Part shown: piece by piece, positions 37,439-45,640 of the stretch
Position numbering within the stretch: position 1 is the first letter of the stretch
Layout: the number at the start of each line of letters is the position of its first letter
Source of the DNA: Gemella sp. zg-570
GTDB taxonomy: Bacteria; Bacillota; Bacilli; Staphylococcales; Gemellaceae
Reading direction: 5' to 3'
DNA: 64,000 nt
NCBI RefSeq assembly: GCF_018866345.1
Contig: NZ_CP076443.1
Span: 953,501 to 1,017,500, forward strand
Position numbers and translations under genes: made by a program
Notes under the pieces: model-generated
Database searches by the model: none
What the model saw: the letters and a program-made list of their open reading frames with translations, nothing else
What the model was told of the DNA's origin: nothing

Positions 37439-38698
37439 TTAGTAAAATAATTGTGCAAATTTTAAGATAATCCAGTTGAAGAAGTTACCACCTAAGTCAA
37501 GTGAACTTAGTGATTGACCAGCTCCGTAACCATCAACACCTGCCATCATTTGTGTATGAACACTTGTAAAGTCAGTAGCCATAAGTAGAGATAGGGCTAT
37601 TACAACTGTACCAGCTAAGACAGAGTGTAGGATATTTCCTTTTCTGTTAGCTACGATAAATGATACATAGAAAGGAATTGTTGCCAAGTCACCGAATGGT
37701 AATACTTTGTTACCTGGAATAATTATTGCTAATAACAATGTAATTGGTACTAAGATTAATCCAGTAGAGATATTTGCAGGATGTCCTATTGATACTGCTG
37801 CATCAAGACCGATATATAAATCTCTACCTTTATAACGTGTTTTCATGTATTCTCTAACTGATTCTGAAATTGGAATTAAACCTTCCATTAAAAGCTTAAC
37901 CATACGAGGCATAAGAACCATGAAGGCTGCCATAGCCACACCTGTTTTTAAAATTCCACCAATGTCATAGCCTGCACCTAATGCTAAAAGCATACCTAAG
38001 AATAGACCAACTACCATTGGCTCACCGAAAATTCCAAAACGTTTTTGTATTGTTTCTGGGTCAACGTGGATATTTTTAATTCCTGGTATTTTACCTACTA
38101 ACCAAGCTATTGGAATACCTACAAAACCAAAAGCTGCAGTTGAACCTGTTGGTAGTGAGATACCTTTAAGTCCGTAAACATCTTCAACAGATTTTTGAGT
38201 TCTGTCTGCCATAACTAATACCATAACTTCGTAAAGAACAGCACATAGGATACTGAACCACCAAATACCACCAGAAACTACATAACCAGTAGCCCCCGCT
38301 GCTATGAAGTGCCAATAATTCCACACGTCAATATCAAGAGTTTTAGTTAATTTTAGTGCAATCATTAAAATATTCACACCCAAACAAACAGGAATAAGGA
38401 CTGCTGCTACTGGAGATGCCCAAGAACCTGCTGCTGCACCTGGCCAACCAACATCTACTGTATCAAGTTTTAAATTGTGTACTTCTACGAATTTTTGTGT
38501 TATAGGTCCCAAGTTACTTGTTAATATACCTACAACTACATTAATTCCAACAAAACCGATACCTATTGTAAGAGCAGAACGAACTGCTTTTCCAACTGGT
38601 ACTCTGAAAATAAGTGCAAGTAAAAATATTGCGATAGGTAAAATTACAGTAGGTCCTAAATTTAGAAAATACTGAACACCTTTTAATAATCCATCCAT
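37439..38698 (-). CDS. gatC: PTS galactitol-type transporter subunit IIC
   Basis: 419 residues with about 10-12 hydrophobic segments, including 'GPTVILPIAIFLLALIFRVP' and 'GVNILMIALKLTKTLDIDVW', typical of the Gat family IIC (EIIC-GAT). It forms the membrane channel that takes up a hexitol, probably galactitol, with phosphorylation supplied by the IIA and IIB proteins encoded just upstream. The substrate is inferred from family and from the adjacent GatD-like gene. Confidence 0.92.
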   Translation of the reverse strand: MDGLLKGVQYFLNLGPTVILPIAIFLLALIFRVPVGKAVRSALTIGIGFVGINVVVGILTSNLGPITQKFVEVHNLKLDTVDVGWPGAAAGSWASPVAAVLIPVCLGVNILMIALKLTKTLDIDVWNYWHFIAAGATGYVVSGGIWWFSILCAVLYEVMVLVMADRTQKSVEDVYGLKGISLPTGSTAAFGFVGIPIAWLVGKIPGIKNIHVDPETIQKRFGIFGEPMVVGLFLGMLLALGAGYDIGGILKTGVAMAAFMVLMPRMVKLLMEGLIPISESVREYMKTRYKGRDLYIGLDAAVSIGHPANISTGLILVPITLLLAIIIPGNKVLPFGDLATIPFYVSFIVANRKGNILHSVLAGTVVIALSLLMATDFTSVHTQMMAGVDGYGAGQSLSSLDLGGNFFNWIILKFAQLFY

Positions 38699-38787
38699 TA
38701 TTATATTCTCCTTTAAAAATTATTTTTTGTTATTTCCATAAGTATTAAATTTAATTAATAGTTACGGATTTTTATAACCATATTTAA

Positions 38788-39066
38788 TTATTTTAAATGT
38801 GAAAGAATTTCTTCATCTAGTTCTTCTTCACCAAAACCAGTAATGTAAGCAGTAGCTATTATTGCTGGTATTGAATATATTGTAGGTAACATAGTTGTTG
38901 AAACAATTAAATCTGCCTGATTTTGTAATGAGGCTGCCTCTGAAATTTGAATTTGTTTTATGTTTACGTCCAAGTTATGTTTTGCAACCAACTCTTCTAC
39001 TTTTTTTACTGCTATTGTTGATGTTGCAATTCCTGCACCGCAAGCAATTAATAATGTTTTTGTCAT
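38788..39066 (-). CDS. gatB: PTS galactitol-type subunit IIB
   Basis: 92 residues, the usual IIB size. 'MTKTLLIACGAGIATSTIAV' carries the phosphorylated Cys9 in the P-loop-like CGxGxxTS context of the Gat/ascorbate IIB fold. It passes phosphate from IIA to the incoming sugar at IIC. It lies between gatA and gatC with short gaps and clear ribosome binding sites. Confidence 0.93.
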   Translation of the reverse strand: MTKTLLIACGAGIATSTIAVKKVEELVAKHNLDVNIKQIQISEAASLQNQADLIVSTTMLPTIYSIPAIIATAYITGFGEEELDEEILSHLK

Positions 39067-39106
39067 TTTTGTATCCTCCGATAAATTATTTTTTATTTTT
39101 ATGACC

Positions 39107-39556
39107 TTATTTTGTTAAAGTAGCATAAATTTCTTCTTGGCTACTGCTTGATAAAATTTTGTTGTAGCAATCTGCATCAGCAAATTTTTTAATTATACTA
39201 GATAATACTGAAACTTGGTCTTCACTCTTGCTTATCAATAATAGTAATATTACTCCTACACTCAATTCTTTAGAGTTATTTCCCATGTCTTTAAATATTA
39301 CTGAATTTTTTGGCTTTATAACCACAATACTATTTACGTTTACATGCTGTGGGTCAGTATGTGGTATAGCGATACTATACTTCGGGAACTCTAAACCTGT
39401 TGGAAATACTTTTTCTCTTTCTAAAACGGCATTGTAAAAGCTATCTTTAACAGCACCCTTTTTTTCTAGTATTTCGGTAACATTTTTTAAAACTTCTTCA
39501 AAGCTATTACCAGCTACATTCAAATAAATATTTTCCTTACTAAAATATTGCTGCAT
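39107..39556 (-). CDS. gatA: PTS subunit IIA (mannitol/fructose fold, galactitol type)
   Basis: 149 residues. 'KYSIAIPHTDPQHV' contains the phospho-accepting His66 in the type-2 IIA motif (xIPHxD/T). The flanking 'EVLKNVTEILEKKGAVKDSF' and 'LEREKVFPTGLEFP' match the family. It receives phosphate from HPr and passes it to GatB. It follows the smaller IIA-like gene by 9 bases. Confidence 0.92.
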   Translation of the reverse strand: MQQYFSKENIYLNVAGNSFEEVLKNVTEILEKKGAVKDSFYNAVLEREKVFPTGLEFPKYSIAIPHTDPQHVNVNSIVVIKPKNSVIFKDMGNNSKELSVGVILLLLISKSEDQVSVLSSIIKKFADADCYNKILSSSSQEEIYATLTK

Positions 39557-39565
39557 TATTTCCCC

Positions 39566-39952
39566 CTAAATTATTTTTATTTTTTCTTCAAATTCTTGCT
39601 TGCTATATCTAAATAACTCCTCTATAAAATTTCTATCTAAAAGTTTTGTGATTATTCTAAATATTTTGCTTCTAACTTCTTCATCTGCATTTCCTATGAG
39701 TATAAATAAAACTTTTTCTCTGTACCCGTCTACTCGTAAAATTATATTTTTTAAGATATTTTCACTTAGTATGTGTGGCAGGTAAACATCATCATATATT
39801 TTTATACTTCCTAATTCTTCTCTGTGTTTTAATTCTTCAAAAAAGACGCACTTGTCAGCTAGTATTTTATTTGTATGAAGATAATCAGCAACTTCTCTAT
39901 AGACACCTTCTATATTTTCTGTTTTGTTCACTTTTAAAATATCAACTATCAT
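39566..39952 (-). CDS. IIA-like domain protein, probably the detached C-terminal domain of the PRD regulator
   Basis: 128 residues from the ATG at 39952, which overlaps the regulator stop region (regulator TGA at 39954-39956). 'LKHREELGSIKIYDDVYLPH' ends in His60, matching the type-2 IIA phospho-site. Many BglG/MtlR-type regulators carry exactly such a domain at their C-terminus in the same chain; here it is encoded separately in another frame. It may be a natural split or an old frameshift. It probably senses PTS phosphorylation on behalf of the regulator. Confidence 0.7.
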   Translation of the reverse strand: MIVDILKVNKTENIEGVYREVADYLHTNKILADKCVFFEELKHREELGSIKIYDDVYLPHILSENILKNIILRVDGYREKVLFILIGNADEEVRSKIFRIITKLLDRNFIEELFRYSKQEFEEKIKII

Positions 39953-39953
39953 G

Positions 39954-41423
39954 TCATTCACCAAAGATTGTTTTATTGATTAAATTTATGTCTTCATCAA
40001 CTAATAGCACATTTACATTAATTATATTTTTGTATTCTATATCTAATTTGACGGTAGAGATTATATAATCAACATTTTTCAAGTTATAACCTTTTAGTTC
40101 TCTTGATGACACAACATCTACTATGTTTAGTTTAGTAAATATTGTTTCTAGCCGTTTTTTAAGGAATTGTGATGTACCAAAACCACTATGACAAACAAGA
40201 ACTACATTTTTATGGCTTATATTGTCTTCTAAGATAGATTGAACATAGACCGTAAGATAGGCCACCTCATCATCAGAAATATTATTACTTAAAGTTTCTT
40301 TTGCTAAATTTTTTACAGCAAGGAAGATATCTTTATAGTCTAACTTTATTTTTTCTGCCAAAGAATTTTTGATTTCTATATTATATTTAAGTCTTTTTAT
40401 TAAGGCTCTGATATGTAGTTTGAAAACGTAATAGATATGTTCGTTCTTATCAATTTTAAAAAGATTACTCGAATTAATATTTGCTAAAAATCTATTTGCT
40501 ATATCTTCTATATTTTGTTCTACTGGAATGCTGTTGCCATAATTTATTTCTCCAACTCCCGTACTAACTAAATATTGATAGATGTAGTAAATTTCACTCT
40601 TAGGAAATTTTATTGCAAATTCTTCTTCAAGAGACTTTGCTATATTAACTGCCTCTCTATAATAATTTTCATCAGTCCCAACCTTATTTTCATTTACGTC
40701 TATATAATTACCCGATTTTATTCTTTCGATAGCAATTAAGATATGAACGACCAAGTTTGTATAATATAAATCACCAATAGTGTATGGTAGTCTACCCTCG
40801 TACTTATTTACGATGTATTCAATTTTTTCTAACTTGTTAACATCAAATTTTGCACTGAGTTCTTTTATAGTGGCGCTATTAATTCTTTCTGAATAGTATT
40901 CAGAAGTTTTTTCATCATCAGAAATAAAGGAGTAGGTATCCATTAAACTAACTATCTTGGCTCTGATATCTTTTTCTTCACCAACTATTTTAGTACCCTG
41001 TCTAGTCTTTGCTATTGAGAGAGTATCTCCTAAAAGATAGATACTTATATAGTTAAGGTCGTTGACAATACTTGACTTACTTACATAGTATTTTTCCGAT
41101 AAAGATTCAATAGAAATAAAATTTTTAGAATTTCTTAGTAGTCTTAGCAACATTTTAATTCTTCTTTCTTCTATGGAATATCTGGAAACTTTTTGTATTT
41201 GCAAAGTATTTAAGGATATTTTAGAGATATTTAGTTTTATTCCTTTTCCCCTCTTTTTCTCAAAGATTAAATCACTCCTTTTAGAAGTCAACTTTTCTAT
41301 ATCCCTATAAATAGTTTTAGTAGAAATTTTTAATCTTTCTGCAATAACATGCACAGGTAGATAATTACTTGCCTCAGTTAATACTTTAATGAGTTCTAAT
41401 TCTCTATTGTTTAACTCTGACAT
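39954..41423 (-). CDS. PRD-containing transcriptional regulator of the gat operon
   Basis: 489 residues. Two N-terminal helix-turn-helix regions ('VIAERLKISTKTIYRDIEKL' and 'LSEKYYVSKSSIVNDLNYI') precede two PTS regulation domains with conserved histidines (about 180-400) and a IIB-like domain with 'VVLVCHSGFGTSQFLKKRLE'. The usual C-terminal IIA domain is missing from this chain but encoded next. The protein would activate the operon in response to PTS phosphorylation. AAGGAGGT precedes the ATG. It is the first gene of the gat operon. Confidence 0.9.
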   Translation of the reverse strand: MSELNNRELELIKVLTEASNYLPVHVIAERLKISTKTIYRDIEKLTSKRSDLIFEKKRGKGIKLNISKISLNTLQIQKVSRYSIEERRIKMLLRLLRNSKNFISIESLSEKYYVSKSSIVNDLNYISIYLLGDTLSIAKTRQGTKIVGEEKDIRAKIVSLMDTYSFISDDEKTSEYYSERINSATIKELSAKFDVNKLEKIEYIVNKYEGRLPYTIGDLYYTNLVVHILIAIERIKSGNYIDVNENKVGTDENYYREAVNIAKSLEEEFAIKFPKSEIYYIYQYLVSTGVGEINYGNSIPVEQNIEDIANRFLANINSSNLFKIDKNEHIYYVFKLHIRALIKRLKYNIEIKNSLAEKIKLDYKDIFLAVKNLAKETLSNNISDDEVAYLTVYVQSILEDNISHKNVVLVCHSGFGTSQFLKKRLETIFTKLNIVDVVSSRELKGYNLKNVDYIISTVKLDIEYKNIINVNVLLVDEDINLINKTIFGE

Positions 41424-41448
41424 TACTCTTACCTCCTTATTAATTAAA

Positions 41449-41466
41449 ATTATAATTCGTTTACAT
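41449..41466 (-). promoter_or_regulatory. gat operon -10 region with an overlapping cre-like site
   Basis: On the coding strand TATAAT (41449-41454) is overlapped by ATGTAAACGAATTAT (41452-41466), which fits the relaxed cre pattern WTGNAANCGNWNNCW except at one position. CcpA binding there would block the promoter when preferred sugars are present. A convincing -35 was not found, as expected of an activator-dependent promoter. Confidence 0.45.
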
Positions 41467-41486
41467 GACTAATAAAATACCAAATC

Positions 41487-41635
41487 ATGTCCACAAGTTT
41501 ATGGACTTTTTAACTGTTGTAATATTTTTTGAAAATCTGTTGTTATTTTCAAAAAACTATCTAATGCTCTTGTTAGAGGCTTTTATATAAAAATTTTTAT
41601 TTTGTCAGAGTATTTACTTAAAAACTTGTGGACAT
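41487..41635. repeat. 149-bp segment bounded by 14-base inverted repeats, with operator-like dyads
   Basis: ATGTCCACAAGTTT (41487-41500) reappears inverted at 41622-41635. Inside lies a 12-base-arm hairpin (41525-41536 with 41545-41556). The left repeat is also part of an 18-base dyad GTCCACAAGTTTATGGAC (41489-41506) just upstream of the gat promoter. The set could be operators of the PRD regulator or a small MITE. The rest of the 41424-41975 spacer is AT-rich. Confidence 0.55.
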
Positions 41636-41662
41636 TTTTATAATTTAAAATATAAAATAGAT

Positions 41663-41710
41663 AAAGAGAAAAAGAGATTATAAGTAAACTTATAATCTCT
41701 TTTTCTCTTT
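41663..41710. terminator. 48-base perfect palindrome, strong bidirectional terminator-like hairpin
   Basis: Two 23-base arms are perfectly complementary around a 2-base centre, beginning AAAGAGAAAAAGAG and ending with its complement. T-rich flanks exist on both strands. It lies between the gloA terminator and the gat promoter, so it would insulate the gat promoter. Confidence 0.75.
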
Positions 41711-41937
41711 AATTGATATTACTTATTAAATTTTTAAAAATATATTTTAAATTTTTTCTGTATATTTAATAATTTTTTGCTAGAAAATTTTTTATAAAAA
41801 TAAATTCTATTTAAGATAAAAAATTAATAAGTGTAAAATAAAAACTGTATGCCCAAAATAAAAATTTTATTGCTAAGACTTGTAAATAATTTTTTATTAA
41901 AATCTCAAATTTTCAATAGAATATTGCTATAAAAACA

Positions 41938-41977
41938 AAAAATATTTAGTGCAGACTTGTCTACACTAAATATTTTT
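41938..41977 (-). terminator. gloA terminator
   Basis: ATATTTAGTG and CACTAAATAT arms overlap the gloA stop and are followed by T runs on the leftward strand. Confidence 0.8.
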
Positions 41978-42359
41978 AATACTTAAATCTTATGACTTCT
42001 ACTTTATAACCGTCAGGGTCTGTAATGAAATAGTAACCAGCAGGGCTACCTGGTAGTCCTTTTAGTTCTGTAACATTATAGCCTCCATCTTTGTGCTTAG
42101 CATGTAATTCTTCTAAGTTTTCTACTGCTATGGCAATATGCCCATAACCATTCCCTATTTCATAGGCTCCATGTCCGTAGTTGTAAGTTAGTTCTAACTC
42201 GTAAGCATCATCTGGTAAAGTTAAATAAACTAGGGTGAATTTGTATTCTGGGAAATCACGTTTTCTACTAACTTTAAAATCAAATGCTTCTGTATAAAAT
42301 TTTATAGATTTTTCTAAATCTGCTACTCGGTAGCAAGTATGTGCCATTCGTTGTTTCAT
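41976..42359 (-). CDS. gloA: Lactoylglutathione lyase (glyoxalase I family)
   Basis: 127 residues from the ATG at 42359 (AGGAG seven bases upstream). An alternative upstream start would overlap degV. The vicinal-oxygen-chelate repeats show 'MAHTCYRVADLEKSIKFY', 'LELTYNYGHGAYEIGNGYGH' and 'YFITDPDGYKVEVI', with metal-ligand His5, Glu and His and the final Glu. It detoxifies methylglyoxal via a thiol adduct. It follows degV by 10 bases. Confidence 0.92.
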   Translation of the reverse strand: MKQRMAHTCYRVADLEKSIKFYTEAFDFKVSRKRDFPEYKFTLVYLTLPDDAYELELTYNYGHGAYEIGNGYGHIAIAVENLEELHAKHKDGGYNVTELKGLPGSPAGYYFITDPDGYKVEVIRFKY

Positions 42360-42369
42360 AATTTTTCTC

Positions 42370-43227
42370 CTATAATACTGTCCAAGCAAAACCTATGGCT
42401 CCTAAACCTAAATGAGTTGCTATGACGGGTCCTATTTCATCTTTTAAAATTTTTACATCGGGATAATTTTCCTTGATGTAATCTTCCATATCGTCTGCCC
42501 TATCTTCTGCTTTGGTATGGATAATACAAACATGGATGTTTTTTCCCTTGTTTTCTGAATAAAATTCTCCAAAGACTTCATATATTTTATTTATTGCTTT
42601 TTTATAAGTACGAATTTTTTGATAGGGTACAATAACCTTATTATCAAAATGTAGTATTGGTTTTACCTGTAATAAATTTCCAACTAGGGCTTGAGTTTGA
42701 CTAAGTCGTCCCCCTCTTTGAAGATGACTTAAATCATCAACAATAAAAAGGGCTTTAGAATTTTTTTTCATTTCATTTAATTCTGCAATAATTTCCTTGG
42801 GATTTTTTCCTTCTTCTATTAGCTTACAGGTTTTAGTTACATAAAATCCTTCTGCTTGGCATGATACTTCAGAATCAAATGGGTGTACATTTATACCAGC
42901 AACCATGAGAGCAGCAGTATTGTAAGATGAGTAAGTTCCACTTATGCCACTTGATAGACCTATGGCTATTACATCTGTATAGCCCTCTTCCTTAAATTTT
43001 TCTAAGGCGATTACTACCTCTCCTATCGGAGGTTGTGATGTTGTAGGAAAAACCTTATTTTCTGCTGTCAAATATTTTTGGTATTCATCTAGTTTAATAT
43101 CTAATAATTCTCTTCTAGTTCTTCCTGCTAGTGTAATAGTAAGATATACTACTCTTAAATTTTCTTTTTTTCTAAATTCTTCAGTGAGATAAGCTGTAGA
43201 ATCTACAAGTATTGCTATTTTTTTCAA
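42370..43227 (-). CDS. DegV-family fatty-acid-binding protein
   Basis: 285 residues. 'IAILVDSTAYLTEEF' and 'TTSQPPIGEVVIALE' form the fatty acid head-group pocket, with 'SSGISGTYSSY' and 'HLQRGGRLSQTQAL'. DegV (FakB) proteins present fatty acids to the FakA kinase for phospholipid synthesis. The start appears to be TTG at 43227 with no strong ribosome binding site. A second degV copy at 60842-61663 is broken, so this may be the working one in the window. Confidence 0.9.
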   Translation of the reverse strand: MKKIAILVDSTAYLTEEFRKKENLRVVYLTITLAGRTRRELLDIKLDEYQKYLTAENKVFPTTSQPPIGEVVIALEKFKEEGYTDVIAIGLSSGISGTYSSYNTAALMVAGINVHPFDSEVSCQAEGFYVTKTCKLIEEGKNPKEIIAELNEMKKNSKALFIVDDLSHLQRGGRLSQTQALVGNLLQVKPILHFDNKVIVPYQKIRTYKKAINKIYEVFGEFYSENKGKNIHVCIIHTKAEDRADDMEDYIKENYPDVKILKDEIGPVIATHLGLGAIGFAWTVL

Positions 43228-43278
43228 TAATTTTAACCGATATTATAATATAAAACTATAATATTCCTTTCTATAAAA

Positions 43279-43827
43279 TTAATTAAATTTTTCTACATGG
43301 TATAGTTCTAATTCAACCTTAGTTTCTCTACCCATAAGTTCAATCATAACATCAACTTTATAGTTAGATAGGTCAATATATGCTACCTTTCCTTCCATAT
43401 TAACAAAAGGTCCAGATATAACTTTTACAAAATCACCAACTTTAATATCTACTTCTGTTACATTAGACAGTCCCATATCACGCAAGATAAAGTTTATTTC
43501 TTCTGGCAATAGGGGTTCTGGCTTACTTCCTCCACCGTGTGAACCAACAAAGCCAGTAACTCCTGGTGTATTTCTTACGATAAACCAAGACTCATCTGTC
43601 ATAACAAGTTCAACTAGAACATAACCAGGAAAAGTTTTTCTATTTACTTCTTTTTTCTTGCCTGTTGGTGTTGTAATTATTTCTTTTTCTTCTGGAACAA
43701 CTATTCTAAATATTTTATCCTGCATATTTAGAGTTTCAACACGTTTTTCTAAATTATCTTTTACCTTATTTTCATATCCAGAGTAAGTATGTATGACATA
43801 CCATTCTTTACTAACTGTATTCTTCAT
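43279..43827 (-). CDS. nusG: Transcription antitermination factor NusG
   Basis: 182 residues. The NGN domain opens 'KEWYVIHTYSGYENKVKDNL' and the C-terminal KOW motif is 'VKVISGPFVNMEGKVAYIDL'. NusG binds RNA polymerase and links transcription with translation or Rho. It starts 9 bases after secE and shares its promoter. Confidence 0.97.
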   Translation of the reverse strand: MKNTVSKEWYVIHTYSGYENKVKDNLEKRVETLNMQDKIFRIVVPEEKEIITTPTGKKKEVNRKTFPGYVLVELVMTDESWFIVRNTPGVTGFVGSHGGGSKPEPLLPEEINFILRDMGLSNVTEVDIKVGDFVKVISGPFVNMEGKVAYIDLSNYKVDVMIELMGRETKVELELYHVEKFN

Positions 43828-43836
43828 AATATCTCC

Positions 43837-44007
43837 TTACTTCATGTGTCTGATTAATGTAGAGATTCCTAAATCTACAAAATAAATAAAAGTTATTAAT
43901 ATTCCTACTGAAAAAATTACTATCGCAGTCTTTTTTATTAATTCATAAAATGTAGGCCAGCTGACCTTTTTCATTTCAGAAACAACTGATTTCAAAAATT
44001 TAAACAT
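43837..44007 (-). CDS. secE: Preprotein translocase subunit SecE
   Basis: A 56-residue protein. The conserved amphipathic 'SEMKKVSWPTFYELIKKT' precedes a single membrane helix ('IVIFSVGILITFIYF'). SecE clamps the SecY channel. GGTGAGGAG lies about 11 bases before the ATG; a closer ATG (44017) opens a 5-codon frame whose stop overlaps the secE start. rpmG, often found upstream, is not here. Confidence 0.95.
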   Translation of the reverse strand: MFKFLKSVVSEMKKVSWPTFYELIKKTAIVIFSVGILITFIYFVDLGISTLIRHMK

Positions 44008-44068
44008 CTTTAAACATGCTCCTCACCATAATTTCAATTTTAATTCAAATATGACAAAATTATAACAT

Positions 44069-44097
44069 ACTTACTTAAATAAGTCTATTATTACTAT
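44069..44097 (-). promoter_or_regulatory. secE-nusG promoter
   Basis: On the leftward strand TAGACT and TATAAT are 17 bases apart, about 60 bases upstream of secE. A run of seven TAT triplets (44133-44153) lies further upstream between this promoter and that of the divergent CDF gene. Confidence 0.7.
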
Positions 44098-44197
44098 TAA
44101 TAAATTATTTTAAGTGAATTATTTAATTATTGTATTATTATTATTATTATTATCTACCTATCCTACTATTGTAATTTGCTATAAATTATTTTATAAA

Positions 44198-44226
44198 TTG
44201 AAGAATGGGCAAAATAATGGTATAAT
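44198..44226 (+). promoter_or_regulatory. Promoter of the CDF transporter gene
   Basis: TTGAAG (44198-44203) and TATAAT (44221-44226) have a 17-base spacer and lie 33 bases before the ATG at 44259. Confidence 0.7.
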
Positions 44227-44258
44227 ACCTTGATTTGATAATTAAAAGGAGCAACTTT

Positions 44259-45152
44259 ATGAATAATAAAAGTATCTTCGACAATTTAAAAAAAGCAGAA
44301 CAAGGTGCAAGGATAAGTATTATTTCTTATTTAATATTATCTTCCATAAAACTTATTACTGGAATTATTTTTAATTCTGCAGCCCTACTTGCCGACGGAA
44401 TTAACAATGCTACTGACCTAATATCTTCTATCTGTGTTCTAGTAGGACTAAAAATTTCAAGAAAACCAGCCGATGATAATCATTTATACGGACACTTTCG
44501 TGCAGAACTTATCTCCAGTTTAATAGCCTCATTTATTATGCTCTATGCTGGTATTCAAGTTGTAATATTTTCCATAAAAAAAATTTGGTATCAGGACTTT
44601 AACTCGCCCTCTACACCCACCATTATTGTTGCTATAATATCATCTTTGATAATGCTAGTTGTTTTTTACTACAACTACAACTTATCAAAAAAAATTGGTA
44701 GTTCTGCCCTAAAAGCAGTGGCCTTTGATAATTTGAGTGATGCCTTTGTTTCCATGGGAACTTTGGTGGGAATTGTCGGAACAATTTTAGGGATAAAACA
44801 AGCTGACGGTATAGCCGCTTTTATCGTGGGTTGCATAATAATTTATACTGCCATAAATATTTTTAAAGAGGCAACTCATATACTAACAGATGGAATAGAT
44901 GTAGAAAAAATAGAAGCAATAAATAAAATTGTGAAAAATATAGAGGGGGTAGTCTCCATCAAAGAAATTAGGGGACGCTCACACGGTTTAATACACTTTA
45001 TCGACGTTACTATAACCGTAAATCCAGAATTAAATGTTATTAAAAGTCATGATATTACAGTAAAAATTGAAAAAGCCTTGCAAAAAGAATTTTTTGCTTG
45101 TGAAACTTTGATACACTTAGAACCAGATGAAGATTTTATTGATAAAAATTAA
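44259..45152 (+). CDS. Cation diffusion facilitator family transporter
   Basis: 297 residues from the ATG at 44259 behind AAAGGAGC; a longer frame from TTG at 44235 would include that ribosome binding site. Six membrane helices are seen, with the metal-site motifs 'LLADGINNATDLISS' (helix 2) and 'KAVAFDNLSDAFVSMG' (helix 5). A cytoplasmic C-terminal domain contains 'GVVSIKEIRGRSHG'. It probably exports Zn, Mn or Fe ions by proton exchange; the metal is not predictable. Confidence 0.93.
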   Translation: MNNKSIFDNLKKAEQGARISIISYLILSSIKLITGIIFNSAALLADGINNATDLISSICVLVGLKISRKPADDNHLYGHFRAELISSLIASFIMLYAGIQVVIFSIKKIWYQDFNSPSTPTIIVAIISSLIMLVVFYYNYNLSKKIGSSALKAVAFDNLSDAFVSMGTLVGIVGTILGIKQADGIAAFIVGCIIIYTAINIFKEATHILTDGIDVEKIEAINKIVKNIEGVVSIKEIRGRSHGLIHFIDVTITVNPELNVIKSHDITVKIEKALQKEFFACETLIHLEPDEDFIDKN

Positions 45153-45162
45153 AATTATTTTT

Positions 45163-45201
45163 AAAACAAAACTATTTTGTAAAGCAAAATAGTTTTGTTT
45201 T
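45163..45201 (+). terminator. CDF gene terminator
   Basis: Seventeen-base perfect arms around a TAAAG loop (AAAACAAAACTATTTTG and its complement), ending in a T run. Confidence 0.9.
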
Positions 45202-45295
45202 GTTATTATATGAATTAAGGAAAAGAAAATATTTTTTTAATTTTCTATTTTGTTTTGCAAGATAGTTAGAAATAAAAATTTTTAAGGAGGACTAA

Positions 45296-45640
45296 ATGGA
45301 AATAAACACATCGCAAATATTAAAAGGTATACTCGAAGTTTGTGTCTTAAAAATAATTTCTAAAAGAGATATGTACGGTTATGAGATAAACGAAAAACTT
45401 TCAGAATACAAACTAAATATGGTTGCACAAGGTACAATATATCCCCTACTCTTAAAATTAGAAAAAGAAAAATTATTAACGAGTTATTCAACCGCATTAA
45501 GTAGTGGCCCACCAAGAAAATACTATAAAATAACCAAGAAAGGAATAAAATATATTAATGATTTTATACCTATTTGGAAAAATATTTACACTGCTATTAA
45601 TAACATCTTAAATATTAAAGGAGAAAATAATGAAGACTAA
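45296..45640 (+). CDS. PadR-family transcriptional regulator
   Basis: 114 residues. The winged helix is typical: 'ILKGILEVCVLKIISKRDMY', 'GYEINEKLSEY', 'VAQGTIYPLLLKLEKEKLL' and 'SGPPRKYYKITKKG'. PadR proteins repress adjacent genes, often for membrane proteins. AAGGAGG precedes the ATG. It overlaps the next gene by 11 bases and most likely controls that pair. Confidence 0.93.
   Translation: MEINTSQILKGILEVCVLKIISKRDMYGYEINEKLSEYKLNMVAQGTIYPLLLKLEKEKLLTSYSTALSSGPPRKYYKITKKGIKYINDFIPIWKNIYTAINNILNIKGENNED

Noticed and set aside
44133-44153. Seven TAT repeats between the secE and CDF genes as a phase-variable element
   Set aside because: The repeat lies upstream of both -35 elements and changes neither promoter spacer, so there is no clear reason for a switch.
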